Shown here piece after piece: positions 12,050 through 24,274 of a DNA stretch of 64,000 bases. Source of the stretch: Girardinichthys multiradiatus (lineage: Eukaryota > Chordata > Actinopteri > Cyprinodontiformes > Goodeidae); contig NC_061800.1 in the NCBI RefSeq assembly GCF_021462225.1, forward strand, positions 10,511,002-10,575,001. The letters run 5' to 3'. The notes under the pieces are model-generated. The model searched no databases, had not been told where the DNA came from, and saw only the letters and a program-made list of their open reading frames with translations. Every line of letters begins with the position of its first letter. Position 1 is the first letter of the stretch. Both the position numbers and the translations under genes were made by a program.

Positions 12050-12212
12050 TGGTGTAACGGGCTCAGTCTGTGCCTTTGATACGAGGGATCCGGGCTAGAA
12101 TCCCGTTTGCGACAGGAAGAACATCCGGCTTAAAACGTCTGTCAAGTCTGTATGAAGGATGACATGACTTGCTGTGGCAGCCCCTGAATAAGGAAGCAGC
12201 TGAAAAAGACTT
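12050..12212 (+). repeat. tRNA-derived SINE (type with GGGATCCGGGCTAGAATCCC)
   Basis: The B-box-like GCTAGAATCCC near 12092 lies in GATACGAGGGATCCGGGCTA, followed by the body GACAGGAAGAACATCCGGC, then GTCTGTATGAAGG and TGCTGTGGCAGCCCCTGAATAAGG, ending near GCAGCTGAAAAAGAC. This is a widespread fish SINE as I remember it. The A-box is degenerate. Confidence 0.65.
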
Positions 12213-13198
12213 CCTAATAACAGGCCAAAGCATTAAGACCAGCTTTCTCCTATGTTCTTGTCCCTTTTCTTACAATCCAAAGCGGCTTCAGCCACTGGTA
12301 GTCCATGCTAATTAGAACAATACTTTGCCGTTTGGAGGATTTTGAAAGAAGAGATTTTCCATTTGTTTGGAAATGAAAAGCAGGACATTAGCAAAATGAT
12401 ACAATTCCTCATTTCCAAAGACAGCTCTCTAAAAGAATTCCAGCTGTAGCACAATGCTCTGCAAATGTTTAGGCTTGTTTAGATATTTTAATTACTGTAG
12501 TTATTTTGTGGTTTAGTGGTTGTTTCCAATTTGAAAGTCTCAGTTTAAATCTTTTCTGTGCATCGTTCAACTGACCAGATTGTACCCGTGTGTGTTTAGA
12601 ATTTCATCTGCACAACATGGCACCCCAGTAGGTGGTATGTCGAATTTGGAACTTCTAAAAATGGCTCAAATATTAGAGCTGTTGCTAATATAAGAACAGT
12701 TCTTTTAATAAAAACAACAAGATGTCTCAACACAGTACGGTCTGCTTTAACACATTGTATAAAAATGTCCAAATCCAAATCACGCTTATCACATTTATGT
12801 GTAAAGAAAGAAAACATGTTTCTGCACTCTAGCCTCTTTTTGATGCAGGACACTGTAAATTGTTCTTTCGATCATTAAGTGCAAAGTTCAGAAATAGATT
12901 CAGGGCTGCTGCACACGGTAGCACACAACAATGCCCTGAGAATGGGTAACATAAATGAACCTGCATGCATGCATACATGATTATTGTATGCTTACACTCA
13001 GCAGTCTTTTCCCTCTGGATAACAGAACCATGTATGAGGTTATTCACCATGAAAACCTATGCCTACATGCACTCAAGAAATCATTGTTTTCATAAATGTC
13101 ACAACATCTTTAGGCCTGGTTTTAAAAAAGAACATTTTCTGTTTTATAAGGTTCTGGCAAATAGTTGGGAAAACTTAGAACCTGTTGAATACAATACA
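12213..13198. other. Unassigned intron 2 sequence
   Basis: Low-GC intronic DNA without recognisable repeat or exon. Confidence 0.4.
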
Positions 13199-13415
13199 GA
13201 GCCTCGCAAAAATAGTCATGTAACTTGAACGCTTTCACATTTTCACACATTACAACCATGAACCTCATTGTACTTAAATGGGACTTTATGTTACACAATA
13301 ACATGTGTAAAGTGAGAGGAAAATGACACAAGGTCCTTAACATTTTTACAAAGACCTGAAAACTGTGGTGAGCTTTTGTTTTCCGCCTCCCAGAGTCAAT
13401 ACTTTATAGTGCTGG
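13199..13415 (+). mobile_element. Tc1-like terminal fragment (AGAGCCTCGCAAAAATAGTC type)
   Basis: Matches the left end of a fish Tc1-like family whose terminus normally reads CAGTGCCTTGCAAAAGTATTCA. Subsequent text ACATTACAACCATGAACCTC, ATGGGACTTTATGTTACAC and CAGAGTCAATACTTTATAG follows the family order. It is truncated before the transposase. The companion right-end type occurs in minus orientation at 41395-41480. Confidence 0.6.
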
Positions 13416-13436
13416 AAGGTGACGCCTCATACCATT

Positions 13437-13795
13437 CTTTAAAGTTGCAGTAGGTAACTTTTGTAAAAATTTATTTTTTAACATATTGGTTAAAACTGTC
13501 ACCATGTCCTGACAGTAGAATAAGAAACAGATAATCAGTAAAAAAAATCAAGCTCCTCTGGCTCCTCCTAGTGGTCCTACTGCTGTTGCAGAAACTGTCC
13601 CCGTCAAAAACAACCAATCAGAGCCAGGAGGAATGTCTTAGCAGTGTCAATCACGCTTGTGTTCACTCTGCTCACACCACTCCCCCACACAATATGTACC
13701 ATCATTCAAGCTCAAGACTGCCGGTGTGCTGCAGCTGTGCTAATGATGCTGTGGAGACAGTTTGTAGTCAAAGTATGGGCAGACCATAGTCAATG
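13437..13795. repeat. MITE-like repeat (AAAGTTGCAGTAGGTAACTT)
   Basis: Begins TTTAAAGTTGCAGTAGGTAA, then GCTCCTCTGGCTCCTCCTAG, then CAACCAATCAGAGCCAGGAG, which I associate with an abundant non-autonomous DNA repeat in teleosts. The matching right terminus is not visible, so this may be half an element. Confidence 0.45.
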
Positions 13796-14029
13796 TAAAG
13801 CATATCGTTGATGTTTTGTCTGTACCAGTGAATGTGCCATAGTTGTTTATCCGTTATCATTGGTGTCCCTGCTTACTAGCTAGTCATGTAACATTCATGT
13901 AGCCCAAAAAGTAACATTTTGCTCTAATCTGACCAGAGCACTTCCTTCCCTTATTACTCTGTCCCCTACATGGGTTGTGGCAATTTTAAATAGGACTTTT
14001 GTGGTTCTCTTTCAACAATGGTTTACTTC

Positions 14030-14417
14030 TAGGGCTGAAACAATTAATTGGATTAATCGAGATTAACCGATTATTGAAATAATCATCAGCTAATTTAGTA
14101 ATGAAATAATCGTTAACTGCAGTATACAGACTATAAAACATGCCATTTGCTGAAAGAACAACCCAGTCAGAGCAGTAAATTAGACCACAATTGTCCAAAT
14201 AAAATATAAATTTTGCATTTAAGATGAAAAACCTTCTATATCTTTAAATATGCTATATCCAGAACTCCTTAAGTGGCCTAGCTTTAGCTTCAACTGGTTC
14301 AGATTCTGTAAAAAATCTCCTATTAAGTTCCTTTTGTTATCTGATTATTAATCAATTAATTGAAAAAATTGTCGACAGATTAATCGATTAGCAAAATAAT
14401 CAGTAGTTCCAGCCCTA
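14030..14417. mobile_element. hAT-type MITE with TAGGGCTG termini
   Basis: Left end TAGGGCTGAAACAATTAATT, right end ATCAGTAGTTCCAGCCCTA. The inner parts are also inverted (GATTAATCGAGATTAACCGA against GACAGATTAATCGATTAG). About 390 bases, AT-rich, with no coding capacity. The candidate 8-bp duplication is weak (TTTACTTC versus CTTTTTTC, 5 of 8). The TAGGGCTG type is usual for fish hAT MITEs. Confidence 0.75.
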
Positions 14418-15109
<692 letters not shown>

Positions 15110-15225
15110 CTAAATAGACATAGCAGAATGATGGGCTTTCAGAAATATAAAGGCTGATTATTTTTATCAATTTACAAAATGCAAATGAGCGAACCCAAAC
15201 ATACAGCCAAAGTCATTAAGAACTA

Positions 15226-16475
15226 CAGGGGATGGACAATGAAACTGAAACACCTGGTGTTAGACCACAATAATTTATTAGTATGGTGTAGGGCCTCCTT
15301 TCGCGGCCAATACAGCGTCAATTCATCTTGGGAATGACATATACAAGTCCTGCACAGTGGTCAGAGGGATTTTAAGCCATTCTTCTTGCAGGATAGTGGC
15401 CAGGTCACTACTTGATACTGGTGGAGGAAAACGTTTCCTGACTCGCTCCTCCAAAACACCCCAAAGTGGCTCAATAATATTTAGATCTGGTGACTGTGCA
15501 GGCCATGGGAGATGTTCAACTTCACTTTATGTTCATCAAACCAATCTTTCACCAGTCTTCCTGTGTGTATTGGTGCAATGTCATCCTGATACACGGCACC
15601 GCCTTCAGGATACAATGTTTGAACCATTGGATGCACATGGTCCTCAAGAATGGTTCGGTAGTCCTTGGCAGTGACGCGCCCATCTAGCACAAGTATTGGG
15701 CCAAGGGAATGCCATGATATGGCAGCCCAAACCATCACTGATCCACCCCCATGCTTCACTGGGCATGCAATAGTCTGGGTGGTACGCTTCTTTGGGGCTT
15801 CTCCACACCGTAACTCTCCCGGATGTGGGGAAAATAGTAAAGGTGGACTCATCAGAGAACAATACATCTTTCACATTGTCCACAGCCCAAGATTTGCGCT
15901 CCTTGCACCATTGAAACCGATGTTTGGCATTGGCATGAGTGATCAAAGGCTTGGCTATAGCAACCCAGCTGTGTATATTGACCCTGTGGAGCTCCCGACG
16001 GACAGTTCTGGTGGAAACAGGAGAGTTGAGGTGCACATTTAATTCTGCCGTGATTTGGGCAGCCATGGTTTTATGTTTTTTGGATACAATCCGGGTTAGC
16101 ACCCGAACATCCCTTTCAGACAGCTTCCTCTTGCGTCACAGTTAATCCACCTTCTTGGTGGTATGCTGACATTACCCTGGATACCGTGGCTCTTGATACA
16201 TCACAAAGACTTGCTGTCTTGGTCACAGATGCGCCAGCAAGAGGTGCACCAACAATTTGTCCCCTTTTGAACTCTGGTATGTCACCCATAATGTTGTGTG
16301 CATTTCAATATTTTGAGCAAAACTGTGCTCTTACCCTGCCAATTGAACCTTCACACTCTGCTCTTACTGGTGCAATGTGCAATCAATGAAGACTGGCTAC
16401 CAGGCTGGTCCAATTTAGCCATGAAACCTCCCACATTAAAATGACATGTGTTTCAGTTTCATTGTCCAACCCCTG
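15226..16475 (-). mobile_element. Tc1-like element, 1.25 kb, TIR CAGGGGATGGACAATGAAAC
   Basis: Complete element flanked by TA (15224-15225, 16476-16477). The left terminus CAGGGGATGGACAATGAAAC pairs with the right terminus GTTTCATTGTCCAACCCCTG. The transposase is on the minus strand. It starts near 16289 (MGDIPEFKKGQIVGARLAGA), then TRTVRRELHRVNIHSWVAIA, the first Asp in VLFSDESTF, and the second in YQDDIAPIHTG. The C-terminal Glu motif is eroded. Several frame breaks occur (about 16100-16140 and 15790). A second, deleted copy is at 16908-18955. Confidence 0.88.
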
Positions 16476-16477
16476 TA

Positions 16478-16830
16478 TCTTCAGCGTAAAGAAGAACAAG
16501 CATTACTGGAAGTCATGGTATGGCCACCACAGAGTCCTGATCTCAACATTATGGAGTGTGTCTGGGATTACATGAAGAGAGAGAAAGATGTGAGGGTTAG
16601 GGTTAGATTCACAGAAGATCTGTGGCTAGTTCTACAAGATGTTTGGAAAATCCTACCAGCCACGTTCCTTCAAAAACTGTTCAAGTGTACCTAGAATTGA
16701 TGCTGTGGTCACACCAAATATTGATTTGATATAGATTTCTCTTTTGTTCATTCACTGCATTTTGTTGATTGATAAAAATAAACTTTCATTTTTGAAAACA
16801 TCCTGCCTAAAAACCTTTGCACAGTACTAT
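16478..16830 (+). mobile_element. 3' fragment of another Tc1-like element
   Basis: The plus-strand frame reads VMVWPPQSPDLNIMECVWDY, the DLNxxE catalytic-Glu motif of DD34E transposases, followed by LPATFLQKL. The right terminus is AACATCCTGCCTAAAAACCT, then TTTGCACAGTAC. It begins directly at the TA of the neighbouring element, so the 5' part was lost or replaced there. Confidence 0.7.
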
Positions 16831-16906
16831 ATATATATAATTTTAAATATATATAGATATATGTATCTCTATATATATATATATATATATAGATATATAT
16901 ATGTAT
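16827..16906. repeat. (TA)n-rich microsatellite
   Basis: About 80 bases of alternating TA with interspersed GATA/GTAT, ending at the terminus of the next Tc1-like element. Confidence 0.85.
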
Positions 16907-17025
16907 ACAGGGGTTGGACTATGAAACTGAAACACCTGGTTTTAGATCACAATAATTTATTAGTATGGTGTAGGGCCTCCTTTTGCGGCCAATACAGCGT
17001 CAATTTGTCTTGGGAATGACATATA

Positions 17026-18634
17026 CAGGTCCTTCTCAAAAAATTAGCATATTGTGATGAAGTTCATTATTTTCCATAATGTAATGATGAAAATGTAACA
17101 TTCATATATTTTAGATTCATTGCACACTAACTGAAATATTTCAGGTCTTTTATTGTCTTAATACGGATGATTTTGGCATACAGCTCATGAAAACCCAAAA
17201 TTCCTATCTCACAAAATTAGCATATCATTAAAAGGGTCTCTAAACGAACTATGAACCTAATCATCTGAATCAACGAGTTAACTCTAAACACCTACAAAAG
17301 ATTCCTGAGGCCTTTAAAACTCCCAGCCTGGTTCATCACTCAAAACCCCAATCATGGGTAAGACTGCCGACCTGACTGCTGTCCAGAAGGCCACTATTGA
17401 CACCCTCAAGCAAGAGGGTAAGACACAGAAAGACATTTCTGAACGAATAGGCTGTTCCCAGAGTGCTGTATCAAGGCACCTCAGTGGGAAGTCTATGGGA
17501 AGGAAAAGTGTGGCAGAAAACGCTGCACAACGAGAAGAGGTGACCGCACCCTGAGGAAGATTGTGGAGAAGGGCCGATTCCAGACCTTGGGGGACCTGCG
17601 GAAGCAGTGGACTGAGTCTGGAGTAGAAACATCCAGAGCCACCGTGCACAGGCGTGTGCAGGAAATGGGCTACAGGTGCCGCATTCCCCAGGTCAAGCCA
17701 CTTTTGAACCAGAAACAGCGGCAGAAGCGCCTGACCTGGGCTACAGAGAAGCAGCACTGGACTGTTGCTCAGTGGTCCAAAGTACTTTTTTCGGATGAAA
17801 GCAAATTCTGCATGTCATTCGGAAATCAAGGTGCCAGAGTCTGGAGGAAGACTGGGGAGAAGGAAATGCCAAAATGCCAGACGTCCAGTGTCAAGTACCC
17901 ACAGTCAGTGATGGTCTGGGGTGCCGTGTCAGCTGCTGGTGTTGGTCCACTGTGTTTTATCAAGGGCAGGGTCAATGCAGCTAGCTATCAGGAGATTTTG
18001 GAGCACTTCATGCTTCCATCTGCTGAAAAGCTTTATGGAGATGAAGATTTCATTTTTCAGCACGACCTGGCACCAGCTCACAGTGCCAAAACCACTGGTA
18101 AATGGTTTACTGACCATGGTATCACTGTGCTCAATTGGCCTGCCAACTCTCCTGACCTGAACCCCATAGAGAATCTGTGGGATATTGTGAAGAGAACGTT
18201 GAGAGACTCAAGACCCAACACTCTGGATGAGCTAAAGGCCGCTATCGAAGCATCCGGGGCCTCCATAAGACCTCAGCAGTGCCACAGGCTGATTGCCTCC
18301 ATGCCACGCCGCATTGAAGCAGTCACTTCTGCAAAAGGATTCCCGACCAAGTATTGAGTGCATAACTGTACATGATTATTTGAAGGTTGACGTTTTTTGT
18401 ATTAAAAACACTTTTCTTTTATTGGTCGGATGAAATATGCTAATTTTGTGAGATAGGAATTTTGGGTTTTCATGAGCTGTATGCCAAAATCATCCGTATT
18501 AAGACAATAAAAGACCTGAAATATTTCAGTTAGTGTGCAATGAATCTAAAATATATGAATATTAAATTTTCATCATTACATTATAGAAAATAATGAACTT
18601 TATCACAATATGCTAATATTTTGAGAAGGACCTG
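17026..18634 (+). mobile_element. Tc1 transposon copy 2 (1.6-kb family), nested in a Tc1-like element
   Basis: Both terminal inverted repeats (CAGGTCCTTCTC..GAGAAGGACCTG) are intact and flanked by TA at 17024-17025 and 18635-18636. It is the best-preserved copy of the three and is almost identical to copies 1 and 3 outside small indels, which suggests fairly recent activity of the family. Confidence 0.95.
17354..18357 (+). pseudogene. Tc1 transposase, one frameshift (copy 2)
   Basis: The ATG at 17354 opens MGKTADLTAVQKATIDTLKQ. A single missing A in the run at about 17502 (GGAAGGAAAAG against GGAAGGAAAAAG in copy 1) shifts the frame after SGKSMGRK. From 17563 the frame is open for 264 codons to TGA at 18355-18357. 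That part carries the catalytic triad intact: VLFSDESKF (Asp), FQHDLAPAHSAK (Asp) and SPDLNPIENLWD (Glu). There is an additional GASIRP for WASIRP change. It cannot be translated as one protein without correction. Confidence 0.93.
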
Positions 18635-18984
18635 TACAGGTAATGCTGACATTACCCTGGATACCGTGGCTCTTGATACATCACAAAGACTTGCTGTCTT
18701 GGTCACAGATGCACCAGCAAGACGTGCACCAACAATTTGTCCTTTTTTGAACTCTGGTATGTCACCCATAATGTTGTGTGCATTTCAATATTTTGAGCAA
18801 AACTATGCTCTTACCGTGATAATTGAAGCTTTACACTCTGCTCTTACTGGTGCAATGTGCAATCAATGAAGACTGGCTACCAGGCTGGTCCAGTTTAGTC
18901 ACAAAACCTCCCACACTAAAATGACAGGTGTTTCAGTTTCATTGTCCAACCCCTGTATATACACCACTCCCAGGTACCCTAGTC

Positions 18985-20330
18985 TCCAGCAGTTATTCCC
19001 TAAATATGCGACCTCAATAAACTCGACCCTACAGGATACCTGCCCTACCACCAGGCACAGGCATCATTGTCTTGCATGGGCCAGGAAGCATTTATGCTGG
19101 ATGGGGGACCGGTGGGCCTCAGTGCTGTTCTCTGATGAAAGTCGATCCACGCTGAGCAGAAATTATGGCCGCCAATTATGTTAAGAGACACCAAGGAGAG
19201 CGCTATGCATCAGCCACTGTTGTTACCAGACGAACCTTTGGTGGTGGTGCTGTTACAGTATGGCCAGGTGTGTCTAGTCAATACAGAACTGCCCTACACT
19301 CTGTGAACGGTACATTGACAAGCCCATTCTACCTGAATAACAGCATTAATCCAGTCATCGTGCCCCTGCATGAATCACACAGGCCTCATTTCATCTTCAT
19401 GGACGACAATGTTCCAGCTCATCGAGGTCTCATCATTAGGGAACGGTTGCTGGAGACTGGGGTACTTTGAAAGGAGTGACCTGCACTTCCTCTGACCTGA
19501 ATCCCATAGAACACCAATGGTATCAGCCGAGTCGCTGTCTAGAGGCTCGTAACTCTGTTCCCCAGAACCTCAATGACCTGATGGCCATCCTTTAACCTGT
19601 TATGCCCTAAAGGTTTTAGAAGCAATTTCCGCATAGAATTACATAACTGAAATAAATGAAGTATAGCTCCACAGTTATAAAGTCTAAATGCAAACTGTTG
19701 GTACCTATGTAAAGTTAAGACATAAAAGAATAATTTTCCAGTGAAACCACTATTGCCACTCTTACTCTGTCTGATTTATTTGTAATTAAACAAAGACTAA
19801 ATCAAAAGTTTTGAACTGGACATGGGGGTTTGCTGCAAAAAGAAAGGGGTTTTAGGTTGTGTTTTGTTCAGTCACGCCTGTCTGAAGGACCTTTAAACGT
19901 GTTCTTGGGTATTTAAATTGCTGTAAAACCTAAAGTATTTGTGAAAAATGTAATTGATAAATTGTTTTACTAACAATAAAGCCTCCTCTTGTGAGGGATT
20001 TAGGAAAAAAAAAACGTGTGTCCGATGTGATTTTAGAGATGGAGAAAACACAGCGTGTCTCAGCTGGACCCACCGGTGGTTCTGTCAGGCTTAAGATCTT
20101 AAGAAGACTGGGATGCCATGCCTCAGCAGACAATAAGTCAATTTGTAAACAGCCTGAGACGTCGTTGTCAAGTTGTAATTAGTGCTCAAGAACCAATGAT
20201 ACGTTATTGAGACATTGGGATTTTTTGTTGTGGTATACCGACCACTGTTGTTGGCTTTTGTTTTAATATAATGTTCAAGATAAGGAAATCACCACTGCAT
20301 GTTTCTACTTCAATGACCTCCATGATATAA
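18985..20330 (+). mobile_element. Tc1-like element (MDDNVPAHRG type), 5'-truncated, split by an insertion
   Basis: The plus strand reads CLAWARKHLCWMGDRWASVL, then FSDESRST (first Asp), GGGAVTVWPGVSS, and FMDDNVPAHRGLIIRERLLE (second Asp), then LNDLMAIL up to 19595. After a 503-base insertion it resumes at 20103 with EDWDAMPQQTISQFVNSLRR and its 3' UTR (TTTTTTGTTGTGGTATACCG). The N-terminal DNA-binding domain is absent, and there are frame breaks near 19480. The same family occurs in minus orientation at 35390-36420. Confidence 0.82.
19596..20098. mobile_element. 503-bp insertion with TTAA target duplication
   Basis: Inserted within the transposase remnant. TTAA stands on both sides (19592-19595 and 20099-20102). 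Removing the insert plus one TTAA joins ATCCTTTAA to GAAGACTGGGATGCC, restoring I-L-(Q to stop)-E-D-W-D-A of the Tc1 C-terminus. The insert begins CCTGTTATGCCCTAAAGG and ends CTGTCAGGCTTAAGATC. TTAA duplication is the hallmark of piggyBac-type transposition, but I see only weak terminal similarity (CCTGTTATG against CCTGACAG) and no coding region. Confidence 0.7.
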
Positions 20331-21452
20331 TATATCATGTAGGGCATATATCTACCTATATATAATACATCAAGGCAGGTAGAGGGGGAAAGTGTGTACA
20401 AACTCTATTGTATACTTTGTCATTGTGGGGACCAGAGAACATTATTAAATTTGGAACTGGGAGGATTCTGAACCATTACTACACAACTATTCCTTAATGA
20501 AAAGTAAACCTTATAAATGGCTGCAAAGGTTTGGTATGTAACTTTTAGCTTTTGAGTGGATGAATAGAAAATATATTATACTAAGTACAGTCCTCACAAG
20601 TGTAAAAATACCATCTGTGTGTGTGTGTGTAAGTGGTTTTGTGTGTGTGTGTGTGTTAGAGCACAATATAGGTCAGTGCAAACTCATTCATGCCTGAAGT
20701 TGACAAGAAACACACTGACACCCAAGTATGTATCTGTGTGTGCATGCACACACAGATACATAGAGATGAGAAAGATTAAAACTGACACGCAAACGAAAAC
20801 ACACGCGCATCCAGTTTGTGTCATGACTTTAGATGACCCATTGCCCTACATTCACAGTCAGAGGCCAAATCCAAATTTCTTGAACCATGTAACAGCTCAA
20901 GAAAACATTTCAATCTGCCTGGCTTCAAGTCCTGTCAGCAGCTTCAAGAGTAGCTTCAACTTTATACAGGCAACTGCCAGTGGAGTTAGTGCTACCTGAT
21001 GTCATAGAGACACAGTGGTGATTAAAGCATTATAATTGGCTAAATTAAAATTCCTCTTCGGGTAACAAGCTAGTTCAACCATTCATTAAATAAGCTTGCT
21101 CATAAATCTACGAATATACACGTTCCCTCAACCTTTATGAATTTATGTGAACTAAAAAACAAAAAATCAGCTCGCTCATGATCCCTGTGTCGTCCCTGCA
21201 GCCTAGCATTTCCGTCTTACCTCTGACTGCTAGGACTCAGTAAAACCACTCCTACTATATTACGTTACTATGATAAAATTTAACATGCTAAGTGGGCTTT
21301 TTAGGATCATTTTACAAAGGTGGGACATAGTAAGACTTTAATGTCGACATCAATAGAGCAAAAGTCTAAACTACTGCAGTTACATAAACTGACTTTCATA
21401 CCAGGGCTTTACAATAAATCACAATTTGTCAACATCTTAATATTAGTGTGTG
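20331..21452. other. Unassigned intron 1 sequence with GT/CA microsatellites
   Basis: Contains short (GT)n runs at about 20613-20655 and CA-rich stretches near 20740-20810. No exon or known repeat is recognised. Confidence 0.45.
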
Positions 21453-21930
21453 CTAAGGATGGGTACCTTTCACATTTGAACCGATACAGTACCGGTACCT
21501 GGGAATCGATACCTATACTCAACGGTATTCATTGTTTTCAGTACTTTAGTGTGTGTTTATGTGGTAATAAATGTGTTTAACAGTACAATCTCAAAATATT
21601 TCAGTTTAACATATTGATTTCTCAATATATAAACTTTAATGAATATATCAAAACAACATCCAGCTGTGTGTATTGTAACATCTCTGTTGTTTCAAACATT
21701 TCTTCTCCCATGTTGCTGGCTGCGGTTACTGACGTCATTACTCTTGTGTGTGCAATGCTGTGTTCATGTCCGGCATAGAAAATTGCCCACTCTTCCACTC
21801 CCTCAGTGTCACAATGATGCGTTTAGGTACAGAAACATGGTCCCGTTTGATATTATGTGAATCGGTACTTGGTAGTACGACGGAATTCGGTCTGTACCTA
21901 TAAAAGTACAGAATTCGGTACCAATCCCTC
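21453..21930. mobile_element. hAT-type MITE with AGGGATTGGTACC termini
   Basis: Left end AGGATGGGTACCTTTCACAT; right end GAATTCGGTACCAATCCCT, whose complement begins AGGGATTGGTACC. Internal GAACCGATACAGTACCGGTA and GAATCGGTACTTGGTAG continue the inverted symmetry. About 480 bases without coding capacity. I recall this GGTACCG-rich type as common in fish. Target duplication not resolved. Confidence 0.65.
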
Positions 21931-22516
21931 GTGTGTGTGCAATATTAATATAATCAAGAAGAGCTTGGAATACAGCTTGGGTATTATATTTATAGTGTAT
22001 ATAAATTGTCAAATTTACTCTTTAGATGCTAGTAATATTTTTTGCCCGACTGCAACAGATGCTCATGCCTGACACAGATGATGGTCCAAAAGCTTTTAAA
22101 GGTCTCAATATGTTGGAACCATTGTTCTACCAGATGAAACAGGGAGGGATGAAGAAAATGTGGATTTCCCTCAGATGATATCATCATGATTTTCTAATAT
22201 CATGCAGCCCTAGAATACTCACAGTAGCAGACACTGACACGCCCGTTCTTATTAGTTTATGTGTGTGGCTCAACTGACCATCATGAAAATAATATTTCTG
22301 TGTAACCCGACTGACCCAAAGGGTCACATTATTATTGGCCAAATGAATCAAAAAGTAACAAAACTCATCAGTTACAATATCACTTTCAAGCATCCAGCAT
22401 GCTGAGGTGAGTAAAGCATTTGTAAATTGTAGTGTGAAATTAAGTAATGCTGGTTAATTGCTTCAATATTTAAGTCCTGGCTGTGTTAATTCAGTAGAAG
22501 TGCCAAGTGTGTTATA
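21931..22516. other. Unassigned intron 1 sequence
   Basis: AT-rich; nothing recognised. Confidence 0.4.
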
Positions 22517-24104
22517 CAGGTCCTTCTCAAAATATTAGCATATTGTGATAAAGTTAATTATTTTCCATAATGTAATGATGAAAATTTAACATTCATATAT
22601 TTTAGATTCATTGCACACTAACTGAAATATTTCATGTCTTTTATTGTCTTAATACGGATGATTGTGGCATACAGCTCATGAAAACCCAAAATTCCTATCT
22701 CACAAAATTAGCATATTTCATCCGACCAATAAAAGAAAAGTATTTTTAATACAAAAAACGTCAACCTTCAAATAATCATGTACAGTTATGCACTCAATAC
22801 TTGGTCGGGAATCCTTTTGCAGAAATGACTGCTTCAATGCTGCGTGGCATGGAGGCAATCAGCCTGTGGCACTGCTGAGGTCTTATGGAGGCACAGGATG
22901 CTTTGATAGCGGCCTTTAGCTCATCCAGAGTGTTGGGTCTTGAGTCTCTCAACGTTCTCTTCACAATATCCCACAGATTCTCTATGGGGTTCAGGTCAGG
23001 AGAGTTGGCAAGCCAATTGAGCACAGTGATACCATGGTCAGTAAACCATTTACCAGTGGTTTTGGCACTGTAAGCAGGTGCCAGGTCGTGCTGAAAAATG
23101 AAATCTTCATCTCCATAAAGCTTTTCAGCAGATGGAAGCATGAAGTGCTCCAAAATCTCCTGATAGCTAGCTGCATTGACCCTGCCCTTGATAAAACACA
23201 GTGGACCAACACCAGCAGCTGACACGGCACCCCAGACCATCACTGACTGTGGGTACTTGACACTGGACTTCTGGCATTTTGGCATTTCCTTCTCCCCAGT
23301 CTTACTCCAGACTCTGGCACCTTGATTTCCGAATGACATGCAGAATTTGCTTTCATCCGAAAAAAGTACTTTGGACCACTGAGCAACAGTCCAGTGCTGC
23401 TTCTCTGCCGCTGTTTCTGGTTCAAAAGTGGCTTGACCTGGGGAATGTGGCACCTGTAGCCCATTTCCTGCACACGCCTGTGCATGGTGGCTCTGGATGT
23501 TTCTACTCCAGACTCAGTCCACTGCTTCCGCAGGTCCCCCAAGGTCTGGAATCGGCCCTTCTCCACAATCTTCCTCAGGGTCCGGTCACCTCTTCTCGTT
23601 GTGCAGCGTTTTCTGACACACTTTTTCCTTTCCACAGACTTCCCACTGAGGTGCCTTGATACAGCACTCTGGGAACAGCCTATTCATTCAGAAATTTATT
23701 TCTGTGTCTTACCCTCTTGCTTGAGGGTGTCAATAGTGGCCTTCTGGACAGCAGTCAGGTCGGCAGTCTTACCCATGATTGGGGTTTTGAGTGATGAACC
23801 AGGCTGGGAGTTTTAAAGGCCTCAGGAATCTTTTGCAGGTGTTTAGAGTTAACTCGTTGATTCAGATGATTAGGTTCATAGCTCGTTTAGAGACCCTTTT
23901 AATGATATGCTAATTTTGTGAGATAGGAATTTTGGGTTTTCATGAGCTGTATGCCAAAATCATCCGTATTAAGACAATAAAAGACCTGAAATATTTCAGT
24001 TAGTGTGCAATGAATCTAAAATATATGAATGTTAAATTTTCATCATTACATTATGGAAAATAATGAACTTTATCACAATATGCTAATATTTTGAGAAGGA
24101 CCTG
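22517..24104 (-). mobile_element. Tc1 transposon copy 3 (1.6-kb family)
   Basis: Complete element with inverted repeats CAGGTCCTTCTC..GAGAAGGACCTG, flanked by TA at 22515-22516 and 24105-24106. The transposase reads leftward. It sits in otherwise unremarkable intron DNA, unlike copies 1 and 2, which hit older transposons. Confidence 0.95.
22794..23776 (-). pseudogene. Tc1 transposase, broken (copy 3)
   Basis: Starts MGKTADLTAVQKATIDTLKQ at 23776. A deletion near 23408 (between AACCAGAAACAGCGG and GAGAAGCAGCACTGG, removing the RLTWAT segment) changes the frame. The C-terminal part is open from 23453 to TAG/TGA at about 22794 with VLFSDESKF, FQHDLAPAYSAK and NPIENLWD. Lesions differ from those of copies 1 and 2, so each copy decayed independently after insertion. 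Confidence 0.92.
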
Positions 24105-24274
24105 TACATGTTGGGTCAGAACTGCGGCTTTTGCGTGGACTCTTTGGACATTTCCAAAAGAAATCTATGAGAGCCTTAGCTGGGGATCAAACGATGTTGC
24201 TACAGTGTGAAATAATAATTAAGACAATGCTGGAGTGTTATTTTCCTTTGGCATTTTCTTGTCCTATCCCCCTA

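Larger units (their letters stand above)
16908..18955 (-). mobile_element. Second CAGGGG-type Tc1-like element, internally deleted and split by Tc1 copy 2
   Basis: The left piece 16908-17023 (CAGGGGTTGGACTATGAAAC) and right piece 18637-18955 (ending GTTTCATTGTCCAACCCCTG, then TA) are near-identical to the ends of the element at 15226-16475. The right piece keeps the start of the minus-strand transposase (MGDIPEFKKGQIVGARLAGA, beginning near 18769). The rest of the transposase, about 800 bases, is missing. The 1.6-kb Tc1 copy at 17026-18634 sits at the deletion point. Confidence 0.88.
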
